DNA of 64,000 bases, taken from assembly GCA_963576725.1 (NCBI GenBank), contig OY755238.1, positions 31,056,145-31,120,144 of the forward strand, in the 5' to 3' direction. Shown here one piece after another: positions 32,976 to 44,412 of the stretch (the first letter of the stretch is position 1; the number at the start of each line of letters is the position of its first letter). The notes under the pieces are model-generated. The model was not told the DNA's origin. It searched no databases and worked only from the letters and a program-made list of their open reading frames with translations. This DNA comes from Azorinus chamasolen. Taxonomy: Eukaryota; Mollusca; Bivalvia; Cardiida; Solecurtidae. A program made the translations under genes and the position numbers.

Positions 32976-34079
32976 CAATTTGCTTGTGAACACTCTAATT
33001 GTAGTCCAATCTTCATGAAACTTGGTCAGAATGAATGTCTTGATAAAACCTCGGACAAGTTCGAAAGTGGGTCAAATTGGGTTAAAAACTAGGTCACTAG
33101 GTCAAATAGTAGGAAAACCTTATGAACCCTCTAGAGGTCACATGTTTTGCCCAATTTTCATGAGACTTGGTTAGAATGATTGTCTTAATAAAATCTCGGA
33201 GTTTGAAAAGTGGGTTACGTGGGGTAAAAAACTAGGTCACTAGGTCAGACTGTAAAAAACCTTGTGAACACTCTAGTGGTCACATTTTTAGTCCAATCTT
33301 CATGAAACTTGGTCATAATAAATGTCTTGGTAAAATCTCAGATGAGTTTGAAAGTGGGTCAAGTGGGGTTAAAAACTATGTCACTAGGTCAAACAGTAGA
33401 AAAACCTTGTGAAGGCTCTAGTGGTCACATTTTTTGTCCAATCCTCATGAAACTTAGTCATAATGATTGTCTTTATAAAATCGCAAACAAGTTTGAAAGT
33501 GAGTTATGTGGGGTTAAAAACTAGGTCAAATAGTAAGAAATAGTAAGAAAACCTTGTGAACACTCTAGAGGTCACATTTATAGCCAAATGTTCATGAAAA
33601 TTGGTCAGAATGATTGTCCTAATAAAATCTTTGACAGGTTTGAAAGTGGGTTATGTGAGGTCAAATAGTAGGTCACTGGGTCATATCTTAGAAAAATCTA
33701 GTTTACACTCCAGTGGCCACATTTTTAGCCCAGTCTTCCTCAAACTTGCTCACAGTGTTTGTCTTGGTGATATCAAGGTTGAGTGTGATCATGGTTTGGT
33801 GGGAATAAAAGTAGGTCACAAGGTCAAATCTTAGAAAAATTACTCTAGAGGGCACATTTTTAGCCCAATCTTCATTGGTCAGAATCATTGTCTTGATAAA
33901 ATCAACATACTAAATCTTTGAAAATCTTGTTCTGCAGAACCACTTCTCATGATCCACTATCAACATTGTTCATTTATTGTCCCTAAGGTCAATATTGGCC
34001 CTACCCATGGGCTACCCAGCAAAATCTTAAATCTATGGTTAGCAGGTGAGCGATTAAGGGCCATCTTGGTCCTCTTGTT
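32976..34079 (+). mobile_element. A2-type HINE-like element next to Penelope-like tails
   Basis: It lacks a head; A2 sequence starts near CAATTTGCTTGTGAACAC. About five monomers follow with the 3' end AGCAGGTGAGCGATTAAGGG, CCATCTTGGTCCTCTTGTT. Immediately after it, a second Penelope-like tail piece begins at 34080. A2 is thus sandwiched between two tail copies. A short slip duplication (AAATAGTAAG twice) is at 33527-33548. Confidence 0.65.
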
Positions 34080-34177
34080 ATAGTTACATACATTTGCTGT
34101 GTTTTCTTGTGTGTTGCTGTTCGGGCGGCTGTTTGTTCTGTATGTGGTGTTTCCTGCATGACTCATTTTTGTACTTT
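34080..34177 (+). repeat. Penelope-like tail fragment
   Basis: TAGTTACATACATTTGCTGT, GTTGCTGTTCGGGCGGCTG and TGCATGACTCATTTTTGTAC match the last 100 bp of the tails at 27355-27449 and 32862-32955. Only the extreme 3' end of the element is present, upstream of which is the A2 element. Consistent with a tail split or a local duplication involving the A2 element. Confidence 0.65.
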
Positions 34178-35118
34178 TTCACACTTGTCCACCATCACAA
34201 GCTTCATCAGCAGGCAAGAGTACATAACTTTGTCAAACTAGTTGACAGAATTATGGCCCTGTTTATCTTAAACATTTTGGTTAAGGTTTTTGTCTACTTA
34301 TCTACATAACCACTTGGGATAAATTCTGAAGGGAGGTGATCTCCCGAGAGCAAAAATTGCAACACAAAAAGAGAAAATTGTAGACTCGGTTTTATTGAGT
34401 CTGTTCATGAACAGTAATTGAAAGTGCAACACTGCTCAAGCCCCATAGCACCGGCTTAAGCGGTGTTCAATTTTCAAAACAAGAAGTACTGAAATTCATG
34501 ATCTCGAAGGATCAGAAGGTATAACAACACTGAGAATGAAGTACGGGGCGCCGTTTTATGGCTGCCACACAAGCACTTAACACCTGCTGCTGTGAAGATT
34601 ATAAATTCTGAAGGGAGGTGTCCCCGGAGAGAAAAAATTGCAACACAAAAAGAGAAAATTGTAGACTCGGTTTTATTGAGTCTGTTCATGAACAGTAATT
34701 GAAAGTGCAACACTGCTCACGCCCCCTAGCACCGGCTTAAGCGGTATTCAATTTTCAAAACAAGAAGTACTGAAATTCAGCTTTGAAACCTGACACACTT
34801 GTTCAACATCATATTTAACTGTTCACACTTGTCCACCATCATAAGTGTCATCAGCAGGCAAGAGTACATATTTTTGTTAAGCGTTTTGACAGAATTATAG
34901 CCCTTTTAACTTCGAATTTTTAGTTAAGGTTTTTGTTAAAGTCTACTTGTCTACATAACCCTTTGTGATAAAGCTTTGAAACCTTACACACTTGTTCACT
35001 ATCACAAGTTTCATCTGTAAATAAGAGTACATCAGTAAATAAGAGTACATAACTAAATAAAATGTACAGTCGGCTGAGCAGTCATTCGGACTGAAAGTAG
35101 ACTATAACTAGGTACTTT
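34178..35118 (+). repeat. ACACTTGTCCACCATCA monomers with an inserted direct-repeat pair
   Basis: Monomers of about 180 bp (CACACTTGTCCACCATCA, GGCAAGAGTACATA, GACAGAATTATGGCCCT, TCTACATAACC) resemble the bodies of HINE families, but no head or terminus is clear. They are interrupted at 34319-34779 by a direct-repeat element. The undisturbed site is visible at 34968-34985 (GATAAAGCTTTGAAACC). The region ends with GTCGGCTGAGCAGTCATTCG, of unknown origin, before element E. Confidence 0.5.
34319..34779. mobile_element. TRIM-like element: two 180-bp direct repeats with a 102-bp core
   Basis: Direct repeat 1 (34319-34498) and direct repeat 2 (34601-34779) share ATAAATTCTGAAGGGAGGTG at the start, GAGAAAATTGTAGACTCGG in the middle and AGTACTGAAATTCA at the end, at roughly 95 percent identity by eye. 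The core between them is non-repeated. The inner form TGAAGG...TTCA starts with TG and ends with CA, as LTRs do. I see no clear target duplication or primer-binding site. An alternative reading is a tandem dimer of another repeat. Confidence 0.5.
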
Positions 35119-35556
35119 TTTTTTAGCTCCACTTTTTGAAAAAGTGGAGCTATTGTCATGACCCTCTCGTCGGCGTCGGCGTCGGCGTTGGTTAACCTTT
35201 TTGTTAAGGTCCTTTTCTCAGAAACCATCAAACATATTTGGATCATATTTGGTATGTATGTTTACTATCACAAGGGGAACCCATTTCACAAGGGTAGGTA
35301 ACCCTAAAATTAATTTTGCTTTAGTTATGCCCCTTTTTCGACTTAGAATTTTCATTGTTGTTTAAGTTTTATGTTCAGGTCTATGTCTCAGAAACTGTCC
35401 AATATATTTGGTTCAACTTTGGTATATATGTTAGCTATTACAAGGGGGGACCTATTTACAAGGGCAGATAACCCTAGAATTAATTTTGCTATAGTTATCT
35501 CCCCTTTCTGACTTAGACTTCCACTACACTATCCAGCACTGAAGACAGCTCTTGTT
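35119..35556 (+). mobile_element. HINE-like element, family E
   Basis: It starts TTTTTAGCTCCACTTTTTG, pairing with AAAAAGTGGAGC (a 10-bp hairpin), then CGTCGGCGTCGGCGTCGGCG. Two monomers of about 180 bp follow (TTTCTCAGAAACCATCAAAC, TTGGTATGTATGTTTACTAT, ACAAGGG, TAGTTATGCCCCTTT). The end is ACTGAAGACAGCTCTTGTT. The inverse of the 5' word is not evident at the 3' end, so this copy may be internally deleted. Confidence 0.6.
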
Positions 35557-35644
35557 ATAACTAGAAATCTGACATTTGTATACTACTTTATAGGTTTTGG
35601 TAAATTCTTGCTGTCTAATAGAAATCAGGTCTGCGGTTTAAAGC

Positions 35645-37590
35645 AGTATGTCGGATTTAGATAGACTTTTAGAGAGCGGGAGTAAGCTTGGTTTTTCTAG
35701 ACTTTTGGAATTCGTTAAAATAGAGAAAGGGCAGAGCGGTTAGAGACAGAACGGTTACAGAGAGAATGGGAAAAGGATTTAGAAAGAAGAGCAATGGGTC
35801 CTGGGAGTAAGGCTTAGTTGCCGAAATTGCCAACTTTTAATGAAAACATTACTAGTATTGATGCATACTTATGCCGTTTGAGCGTTTCGCTGAAAGTGCA
35901 AAATGGCACAAGGACGCATGAGCACACATCTTAGTACTTTGCTGACGGGCACAGCGCTGGAGGTGTATATTGCTGGATATCTGTAGCTGAATCAGCAGAT
36001 CATGACACATTGAAAAAGAATCTTTTGAAAAGATTTTAGTTTACTGAGGAGGATTTACGTGTGAAATTCAGAAATAATATGGTAGAAAAGGGGCAACTGC
36101 GTGCCAGTTTGTCGTAAGATTGGGTGGCTATCTAGAAAACTGGATGTCACAAGCTCATGTCACTAAGGGCTATAAGGGTCTAAGAGACCAACTCTTACAG
36201 TCATCTGGCAAATGATTGCCACTATTTCTTAAGGAAAGGCAATTTTCTTCAGCAGAGAAAATGGCTGCAAATGCACACGACATAAACCCAGTATCTTTTG
36301 TAGCTAAGAATAGTATAGGGAGTAGTAAGCAATTTGAGACTCCAAGAGGTAAGTCATGTTATATTTGTTCTGGACCACACCTGATGAGGGACTGTCCGAA
36401 GAAGAGGGAAAAGGCAGCGGCTTTGCACCAATCTAAAGGTTAGTATGACCAAGGTCCATCTCAAGGTGGCAGTTATCAGACAGAATTTCCGTGATGACCA
36501 GCCAAGAGGACAGTATTCGAACAACAAACAGCATAAGTACGTGATAAAGAGTGGTTCAGAGTATGACAAGGTAGTGCTAAATTGTGGTAATGTATTATCG
36601 GTGATGTCAGTTGCATTTATTGATCAGAGACCAAACAACATGCCCTAACACTTTGGTAAGGTTGGAGGAAAGGTAGTAAGAGTATTGCAATATACTGGCT
36701 ATTAAACAGTAGTAGTGAAGAAGAGTCTGGTATAGGAGAATCAGTTAACAGCGGACACACAGATGTGTGTTCTGATCGATGGGATAGTCAGAAAGTTTCC
36801 CACCGCTGTTATACAGGTAAGATCCCCATTCTTCACTGGACAGGTCAAAACAATGTACATAGAATACCCAGTCTACGATTTGATCATTGGAAATACTCGG
36901 GGAGTAAAGGATGCTTTATCTGGTGCACATGATGGTGAAGACAGAGAACAGATGGGCGTAGAGAAAGACAAAACGAGAGATGATCCTGTCACCGCGGATG
37001 ATGAGCAAATGGAATGAACAGAAGTCGAGAAGGGGGAAACAGAACCTGATCAAGATAGGCAAAAGGAAGCCGGTACAGTTCAAACCACGGCACAAGTGAA
37101 GAAAGGGGCCTCAAACGCCAAGCCTATGTTAGTTCCTAAGTCGCTGGATATCAGTTCAATGCATCCTGTAATAATAATTAAGTCCCAGAGTGAAGACGAG
37201 ACACTAAAAAGAGTACGAGAGTTGGCGGATAGTGGTCATGTAAAGCCTAATGGAAAGATGAACACCTATCGATATTTCCGGAACAACGGTATTATTTTCA
37301 GGGAATCTTTATCCCCAAATCATATGAATGGCCAATGAATCAGACAGATAGTGATACAAAATCATTACAGATCGGCAATCCTGAAAGTAGCTCATGAAAG
37401 TCCCTGTTGAGGACATCTTGGAACACAGAAAATGACCGACAAGTTACTTGCACAATTCCACTGGCCAGGAATACTCGCAGATGTTAAGCGCTGTTGTGTA
37501 TCATGTGACAAATGCCAGAGAACAATTCCAAAAGCGATGGATAACTTTGGTGTAATTACTTGAGTAGAAATGATAAGAACTAACATTTAT
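35645..37590 (+). pseudogene. Gypsy-type gag, protease and integrase zinc-finger remnants
   Basis: Capsid-like sequence appears in broken frames (35651-36215; LPKLPTFNENI, ILSTLLTGTALEVY, NLLKRF). The frame 36216-36443 gives AEKMAANAHDINP and the zinc knuckle CYICSGPHLMRDC (CX2CX3HX4C). Protease-like sequence at 36763-36915 includes MYIEYPVYDLIIGNTRG. A linker (LDISSMHPVIIIKSQSED, 37143 on) leads straight to an integrase HHCC finger (VAHESP, GHLGTQKMTDKLLAQFHWPG, CCVSCDKCQRT; 37388-37532) with a TGA inside (37407-37409). No reverse transcriptase lies between protease and integrase, and none follows. The order resembles Gmr1-like Gypsy elements, where integrase precedes reverse transcriptase. 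Many stops; dead copy. Confidence 0.7.
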
Positions 37591-37662
37591 CTGCATAAGT
37601 GTAAATAGCTGTATGTATTATAGAATTAGATAGGAAAGTTAGGTTTTCATCTTAAGGGGGGA

Positions 37663-37990
37663 TGTGTAAGAACATTCAGTTTAATGTTAAAGGTTTAAAG
37701 CCAATGTAAATACCTTTGCCAGTTTGTCCGAGTATAAAGGGTTAGCTCAGGTCAGCTGGTGTTATAAAGTTCCCTTACCATGGACTCTGCGGTCATTAAA
37801 TCTCTTAAACAATGGGCAAACCAGTCTCACGGTCAATTAGTAATCTGTGACTGACAACTCGTAGAGTGTGCATGTGTGGATAATAAGCTTTATGAGTGGA
37901 AGTACAGCATATGAAAGAGAAAAGTCATGTGAACTCAAACGGTTCTCAAAATAATGTAGGGTCTGTTTTAATTCGTCTGATTAAGGGACA
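37663..37990 (+). repeat. Candidate 3' LTR of the Gypsy-type relic
   Basis: A purine-rich tract (AAGGGGGGA, 37654-37662) is followed by TGTGTAAGAACATTC, the expected layout of polypurine tract and LTR start. TATAAAG at about 37732 and ATTAAA at about 37796 could be a TATA box and a polyadenylation signal. No 5' LTR is found: HINE-like element E sits upstream of gag. The 3' boundary is uncertain. GTGTAAGAAC recurs near 37997. 37991-38100 is unassigned. Confidence 0.4.
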
Positions 37991-38599
37991 AAGTTTGTGT
38001 AAGAACGATTGAATAACACCTGAGACAATTAAGATCGAAGTGAAAGTTTGTGAGTGCAGATAGAAGGAAATAAGGAAGATAGAAAGATAGAAAAGGACGA
38101 GTGGGATATGTTGAAAGTATTCATTCATTATTATTATTTTCAATAATGTACATATATGTATTACATATTCATTTTCATTATTTGTTTATAAAACGCATTA
38201 AAACCTTTAAGAAGAAAGGTTATGGCCCCATTATATTGCAACGCTCTGCATGTTTAATTATTGGCCTTTTTACAGTCGGTAGCTACGCTTCCCTCTTTGC
38301 TTGCGCGATGACAGGCCGAGGGTAGTACTCTATGATGGTGTTCTCTTTAAACTCAGAAATGGGATGAGCTTACCAGACTCATGTATTACTTTTACCCTGT
38401 TGTGCCCTCAACGGCTTCCCTGCAGGTGCTCTGACTTCAGCAAAGTCATTGAGTACATATTTGATGGATTTTCAGTTGTTATGGTATTGTTATGGTATTT
38501 TTTACATATTGTTATGTGTTTACCATCTTCTATGTTGTGGGTAAGTCCCACGGTGATACCTTTATTAACACTATTTGTAAAGCTAGGGTGACTTTTAGA

Positions 38600-38692
38600 T
38601 AAGTGTGAGGTTAGGACGTCCGTAAACCGGTTTTAACCCCAAGTGGTGATTTTGCTACTGACCGTGCCAAGGCGGTACTCTCTTTGTCATCC
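38600..38692 (+). repeat. Conserved structured tail block, second Penelope-like subfamily
   Basis: AAGTGTGAGGTTAGGACGTC, CGTAAACCGGTTTTAACCC, AGTGGTGATTTTGCTACT and GACCGTGCCAAGGCGGTACT. The hairpin arms are AGTGG and CTACT, which still pair although they differ from CAGTGAC/GTCACTG in the first subfamily. This is compensatory change, which supports a structured RNA role. Confidence 0.6.
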
Positions 38693-39066
38693 TTACTTTT
38701 GTTTGTCTTGTGTCTTTGTACTTGTGCTTTTGTTCATGAATGGAATGTTTATCTCTAGTATTTAGGTGTTTTTATTAGTTCCCCACCAGTTACCGGTTGG
38801 GGGACTATAGGTTTGCTCGATTCCGTCTGTCCGTCCGTACTAAAGAATGTATACTTGTGTGTTTATCTGCTTCTGTGACTTTTTCTTGAGTCTAAAGTAG
38901 CCTTGTGTAAATGCAATTTTTTGCTTACTCACAAATATACACTTATGTGCTTATGTACTTTGGACACAATCTAAATATAGAATTAACCTTCTGTGCTTTT
39001 TTTCTGTGTTTTGTTTTTGTTATGGCCAAACTAAGCAACCATCTGTCCATCTGTCCGTCCGCTCTC

Positions 39067-39138
39067 ACAAAAGTATACTTGTGTGTCTTTTTTTAATCCC
39101 CCACCGCATAGCGGAGGGGGAATTATAGGAATGGCCTT

Positions 39139-39169
<31 letters not shown>

Positions 39170-41560
39170 CCGTAACAATTTCGTATCCGCTCCATATCTC
39201 CTATACCCCTTGAAGGATTTTCAAGAAACTTGTCTCAAATGTTAACCAAGTTGAGACGATGTGCAGAACATATGTGGCAGATATGTCGGCTCAAGGTCAA
39301 GGTCACATTTGAAGGTCAAGGGTTTTAACCTTCAATTTCCATTGCATTTTTGTGTCCGCTCCATATCTTCTAAACCCTTTGAAGGATTTTCATAAAACTT
39401 TAGTCAAATGTTAACCAAATTAAGACGATGTGCAGAACACATGTGGCAGTCATGTCGGTTCAAGTTCAAGGTCACATTTGAAGGTCAAGTGTTTAAACCT
39501 TCAGTTGCCATTACAGTTTCGTGTCCGCTCCATATCTTCTAAATCCTTTGAAGGATTTTCATAAAACTTGAGTCAAATATTAAATGAATTGAGGTGATGT
39601 GCAGAACCCATGCGGCAGTCATGTTGGCTCAAGGTCAAGGTCACGTTTGAAGGTCAAGTGTTCTAACCTTTAATTTCTGTTAAATTTTCGTGTCCGCTCC
39701 ATATCTTCTAAAGCCTTTGAAGGATTTTCATAAAAGTTTAGTTAAATGTTAGCTAAATTGAGACGATGTGCAGAACACATGTGCCAGTCATGTCGGCTCA
39801 AGGTCAAGGTCACATTTGAAGATCAAGTGATCTTACCTTCAATTTCCATTATAGTTTCGTTATCTCCTATACCCCTTGAAGGATTTTCAAGAAACTTGCC
39901 TCAAATGTTAACCACGTTGAGACAATGTGCAGAACATATGTGGCAGTCATGTCGGCTCAAGGTCAAGGTCACATTTGAAGGCCAAGTGATTTAATCTTCA
40001 ATTTCCATTACATTTCGTGTCCACTCCATATCTTCTAAACCATTTGAAGGATTTTCATAAAACTTGAGTCAAATATTAACCGAATTGAGATGATGTGCAG
40101 AACATATGTGGCAGTAATGTCGGCTCAATGTCAAGGTCACATTTGAAAGTCGTGTTCTTACCTTCAGTTTCCATTATATTTGTTTCCGCGTCCTATTTTC
40201 TTAACAACTGGAAGGTTGAATGTCAACCACGTTGAAATGTCGGCGAAAGCAGCGCAATTTCCATTAGAAGCAACATATCTCCTTTTTGACCGCAGCTCTG
40301 TTTTAAAAGCTTGTCTTGTGTTGTCTTATCCTAATGCATGAAATGCAGTTTTAAAACCCATTGTATCACCTTAAGGTCAATTTCTTAATTTAGGTGGCGG
40401 CGGTGGGGGATGTAGCTGTCCTTTGGACTGCCTTGTTTAAGTACAAATATCCCTTGTGTGTCTATTTTTCTTGTGTGTCTAGTCACAGAAGTACACTGCA
40501 CATACATGTATTAGTATAAAATTATCTTGTGTGTTTATAAAAGTTTCGCAAGGAAGTGGCACAAGTAAACTGTCCATGTCCAAGTGAATGTCCATGTCCA
40601 AGGTTTGAAGTGTCTTCAAACCTTTCAGACTTCAAGTTTTGAGTTTAATATATAATCTGTCCCTAGATATAAAAGATGGCTCTCAAGTTAAAATCTCTGT
40701 TTACAAAAGACTAGCACTTTTAACTAAGAAAGCTGTGAATTATAATTTATTTCCTATGGTGGACATTTGTGTTAGGTATGACATGGGGACGAAACTACTC
40801 TAAAAAAAATTAAAATAAATAAACAACAACAAAAACATTAGCTATATACTGTATTCTTGTGTGAAATTGGGATATTCTTCAAAAGAACTTAAATAAGTGT
40901 AAGCTCCCATTTCTTTTTATATAGCCTACGATAGTGGTGTAATTAGTAGATACAAACTGAAATGGGTGGGGTACTGATGGTACTTGATCCATATGTACTA
41001 TGCTGCATATTTCAAATGTATCTTTGCATCAAGCATAATCTAAACAATTAGTAACAAAAACTATTTGCATTCGTAGTGCTTGTGTATATAATTCGAAGTT
41101 AATTACATTCATACTGCTGACGTTCTTGAGTTCTTGCTCATGTTTTCCTTTTCTCCGCCATTGTTGTTGTTGTTTTTCTAGACATACTTCCTCTCCAATA
41201 AAAACAGAAATAACAGGTGCTTGATCATGACCACTAAAAAGCTTTCAATGCTATTCTATTTAAAGCACTCCTCCTCCACAGCTTCGTGATGCTGGTTCTG
41301 GAATCTGATAGCATATGGTTCTCAAATCTAGAGGCGGTAAATATGAACTTATGATCTTGTCCAGGATAACGACACTTTGCAGACACTTTTGGACATGGAC
41401 ACTTTACTTGTGCCACTTACTAATGAAACTTTTTTATGAACACGCACGATAATTTTATACTAGTATGTGCAGTGTACTTCTGTGACTAGACACACAAGAA
41501 AAATTAGACATACAAGGGATATTTGTACTTAAAAAAAGTCACACAAGTATACTTTTGTTA
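39067..41560. mobile_element. DNA element with long terminal inverted repeats (T), interrupted by F
   Basis: The left end CACAAAAGTATACTTGTGTG continues after the F insertion as AAGTACAAATATCCCTTGTG, CTAGTCACAGAAGTACACTG, AGTATAAAATTATC and GGCACAAGTAAACTGTCC (to about 40600). The right end (41390-41560) is the inverse of all of this in the same order. So the TIRs are about 190 bp. Excluding F, the element is about 1.15 kb. I see no transposase frame. A target duplication is not clear. It sits inside family I. Confidence 0.65.
39095..40437 (+). mobile_element. HINE-like element, family F, with readable empty site
   Basis: It starts AATCCCCCACCGCATAGCG, folding with CGGAGGGGGAATTAT, then CTGTCTGTCTGTCTGTCCG. 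About six monomers of about 165 bp follow (GTCCGCTCCATATCTTCTAA, CCTTTGAAGGATTTTCATAA, GCTCAAGGTCAAGGTCACAT). It ends GGCGGTGGGGGATGTAGC, TGTCCTTTGGACTGCCTTGTT. It lies inside the left TIR of element T. The right TIR gives the empty site GTGACTTTTTTTAAGTAC, so F entered a run of T next to AAG with no duplication other than T. Confidence 0.78.
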
Positions 41561-42350
41561 GAACGGGTAAGTCCGTCCGTTCGTCTGTCCGTCTGTCACA
41601 CTTCTTATCCGGGCCATATCTCCTACAAAGTTAGGCCTAATTCATTATAACTTCACACATTGAAGAAGCATGATGAGGGCTAGTGTCATGCACAAGGGCC
41701 ATAACTCTAGCATCAATATTTTTGGAGTTACATGTATTCCCCTTTTACATATTTTTTTGTCCGGACAATAACTCTTTATCTACTGGTTCAATTGATTTGA
41801 AACTTCACATATGGAACACGAATTATGAGGGGCAGTGTCATGCACAATGGCCATAACTCTAGCATCAATATTTTTGGAGTTCTTCCCCTTTTTCATATTT
41901 TCTTATCCAGTTAATAACTCTTTATGTACTTGTTCAATTGATTTGAAACTTCTCATATGGAACAAGCATGATGAGGCGTAGTGTCATGCACAAAGGCAAT
42001 AACTCTAGCATCAATATTTTTGGAGTTACTCCCCTTTTTCATATTTTCTTGTCGGGACAATAACTTTTTATTTACTGATTCAATGTATGAAAGTAGGTAC
42101 TAATACCATTCAGGTGGTCATGTATATACCATGGTCAACCACACCATGGGTGGGTGGGGTGGGGAGAGTGGAGGTTTTTTTTCTCAGTCCGGTGGGGGAC
42201 TCATGTCTTGCATAGCAATACAACATGCCCTTGTTAATGATTTTTGTGTTCATCTCATGTATACATGTGTGTGACACATGCTATCTATAGATGTTTGGTG
42301 GTGGTTGTGTCTTGTATGTGGCTTTGCCTGCTTGATTTTACTACTTTTTC

Positions 42351-44311
42351 ATGTATATCTTCCTGAAGAAATAATCTGCAAGTTATATTTTAACTGCTGT
42401 TTATTTTGCATTATATAAGAGGCAGTATCAGAAGATATAAGCTTTGTAATATGCAGGTATGTCATGTAGAGCAGTTCATGCATTTTACAAGCATGTTCAT
42501 TATAGATCCCATTACTGAGGGCTATGACCATTGCCAAGAACATATAGACCCATAATGGGTCGAAGTTAGAGCAGACATTTTGAAGTAGGTGACGAGCCTC
42601 ATGATCCTTATCGAAGGAGAAGGGAAGAAATATACACAATGAACGTGTGGGGACTGCAAGTCGCACAATATTAGAGAATAAAACTTGATGGTGTCAGAAA
42701 ATTTGAGTTTAAATGTCTAAGTGCTTTATAAGCAAACTGTGAGCACTTTATTGACAACTTCAGTAAACGTACAGAGAGGTGACAGCAACTGAAACCCACT
42801 TTAGTTTAATCTTATCAAAAAGTTGTTATACCCTATACTTAGTTGATGTTTTAGTTCGAGCATGTAAAGTAAAAACTTGTAAACTTCACTTCAGTGTTTG
42901 TGGTTTACATAACTCCCACATTTATATGTCTTCTGCCCCGGCAGCATCTCGAAACTAAATTTTCATGTTGTATTTTCACATTTTTCATATATGTTATGTG
43001 ATAACTAAATTAAATATGTTGCCTATTACTCTTTTAAATTTGAAGCTGTTTTATATATGTTAACATACTCTTGTTATACATGTATAGTGGGTTTTAAAAG
43101 CCATTGAGAGCTTACGTTATTTGTAGATGTCTTGCCGACTCAAAATAAATCTTAACATGTCTATTTTATCTTATCAAATTCAGTGACAAAGTTTATTGAA
43201 AACAGTAGAATCAGTACTGCTATATATAACATACATGTAATAGGCAAACAAAACAGATCCTGATTAAATGGCTGTCTTAAAGTAAAAGTCTGATCTTGGT
43301 CTACTCAATTTGCACAAAAGTATGGGAAAGGGTTAATTATCGAATATCTAACAATTTTATGTAGAGAAACTGAATGCACTATTGATTAATAAATATGGCG
43401 GACTGAAATAGCTTCCCGAGTCAAGATGCGCATAACTAACCAACCACAAAGTTCCCGGATGTATGAATAGGTATGAAAAGGTGATTACCTTGATTAGTGC
43501 CACGTATGACCTTTTAGTACATTATTATTTATAGTTTGCGCCAGTTTTGTGTAATAATAAGCTTAATATAGGAATTATTTGTTACAATGGTAACAGCAGT
43601 GTTATGTCTTAAAATACAGGAGAAATCGCCGTACGTGGCAGCAAAGGAACGATTGACTTTGTCATTGGTGATGTCCCTTTGCTTAGTGAACTGTATTTTC
43701 TGTTTGACAGGAATTTTAGTAGTTTCGCTCCAGATTTCAGAAAAAACAAAATGGTATTAGAAAATCTGATTTATGAAATAGTAGTGTTATTTTTTAAAAT
43801 ACGGGAGAAATCACCATACTTGGCAGCAAAGGAACGATAATCTATCCTACTATCAATGTTATTTTCAGCGGTGATGTCCCTTTGCTTTGTGAGCCGTATT
43901 TTCTGTTTGCATGGATTTTACATAGTTTCGCTCTAGATTTCAGAAAAAGCAAAATGATTAACCCATTCCAAGACCCAACCTCTTTGAATAAATCTACCAA
44001 AAAGGAGCATTAACTAGGAAAAGGGAAATGTTTTAGAATTGTGTAATTTTAAAACCATTTTGATAAATTTATCACAATTGTTTCATAAAGTGATTTTCAC
44101 AGAGGTGTCACAGTCAAAAAGCTTCAATATGAGCAAATGGGTTAACTCTTAACTTCATGAACAAACATATAACGAATTATGAAATCAAAAAAATGTATAA
44201 GATTAATTTTTGTCATGTCAGATGAATGCATAAACGTTTGGCACTGGAAGGAACTTTAGAACCAGATCTATATTATTCATTAGCATACAGACTAGACCCT
44301 TATCAGATGAA
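42351..44311. other. Low-repeat stretch without a recognised gene
   Basis: This is one of the few stretches without HINE monomers. A minus-strand open frame at 42349-42666 (105 residues, starting MRLAVPTRSLCIFLPF, with an internal FLAMVIALSNGIYNE) is preceded on the minus strand by GTGCGACTTGCAG, which resembles a splice acceptor. I do not recognise the protein, and it may be chance. A diverged family Q hairpin lies at about 43244-43330. A two-unit tandem repeat is at 43597-43957. The rest is AT-rich. Confidence 0.35.
43597..43957 (+). repeat. Two-unit tandem repeat, about 190 bp each
   Basis: Unit 1 (about 43597-43760) and unit 2 (about 43783-43957) share AGTGTTATGTCTTAAAATAC-like starts, GGCAGCAAAGGAACGAT, GGTGATGTCCCTTTGCTT, GTATTTTCTGTTTG, TAGTTTCGCTC and CAGATTTCAGAAAAA. 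Unit 2 has about 30 extra bases (TATCCTACTATCAATG) in the middle. The sequence is not seen elsewhere in the window. Non-coding as far as I can tell. Confidence 0.65.
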
Positions 44312-44412
44312 ACGTTCAGGAGCTGTCTGAAAGGGGTTGACCCTGTTTTGTATCATGTCTTAGAACTAGAACCGTAGAACCTCTAGCATCACAAACATTT
44401 GAATTATCTACC

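Larger units (their letters stand above)
38776..42235 (+). mobile_element. HINE-like element, family I, host of nested T and F elements
   Basis: It starts AGTTCCCCACCAGTTACCGG, folding with CCGGTTGGGGGACT, then CCGTCTGTCCGTCCG. Monomers after the nest (41580-42090) have CCATAACTCTAGCATCAATA, TTTTTGGAGTTACTCCCC and AACTCTTTATCTACTGG. It ends CCGGTGGGGGACTCATGTC, TTGCATAGCAATA, ACATGCCCTTGTT. CCGGTGGGGGACT is the inverse of the 5' word. It is inserted in a Penelope-like tail. Confidence 0.65.
38101..42350 (+). mobile_element. Penelope-like fragment, second subfamily, with nested insertions
   Basis: A short C-terminal coding piece (38180-38324) reads KKKGYGPIILQRSACLIIG and TVGSYASLFACAMTG, parallel to the C-terminal end of copies 1 and 2. 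The tail has TAAACCGGTTTTAACCCC and ACCGTGCCAAGGCGGTACTC at 38600-38692. It is interrupted by family I at 38776. The last tail part (GGTTGTGTCTTGTATGTGGC, GCCTGCTTGATTTTACTACT) is found after that insertion at 42236-42350, matching the minus-strand copy at 60592-61096. Strongly 5' truncated and dead. Confidence 0.6.
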
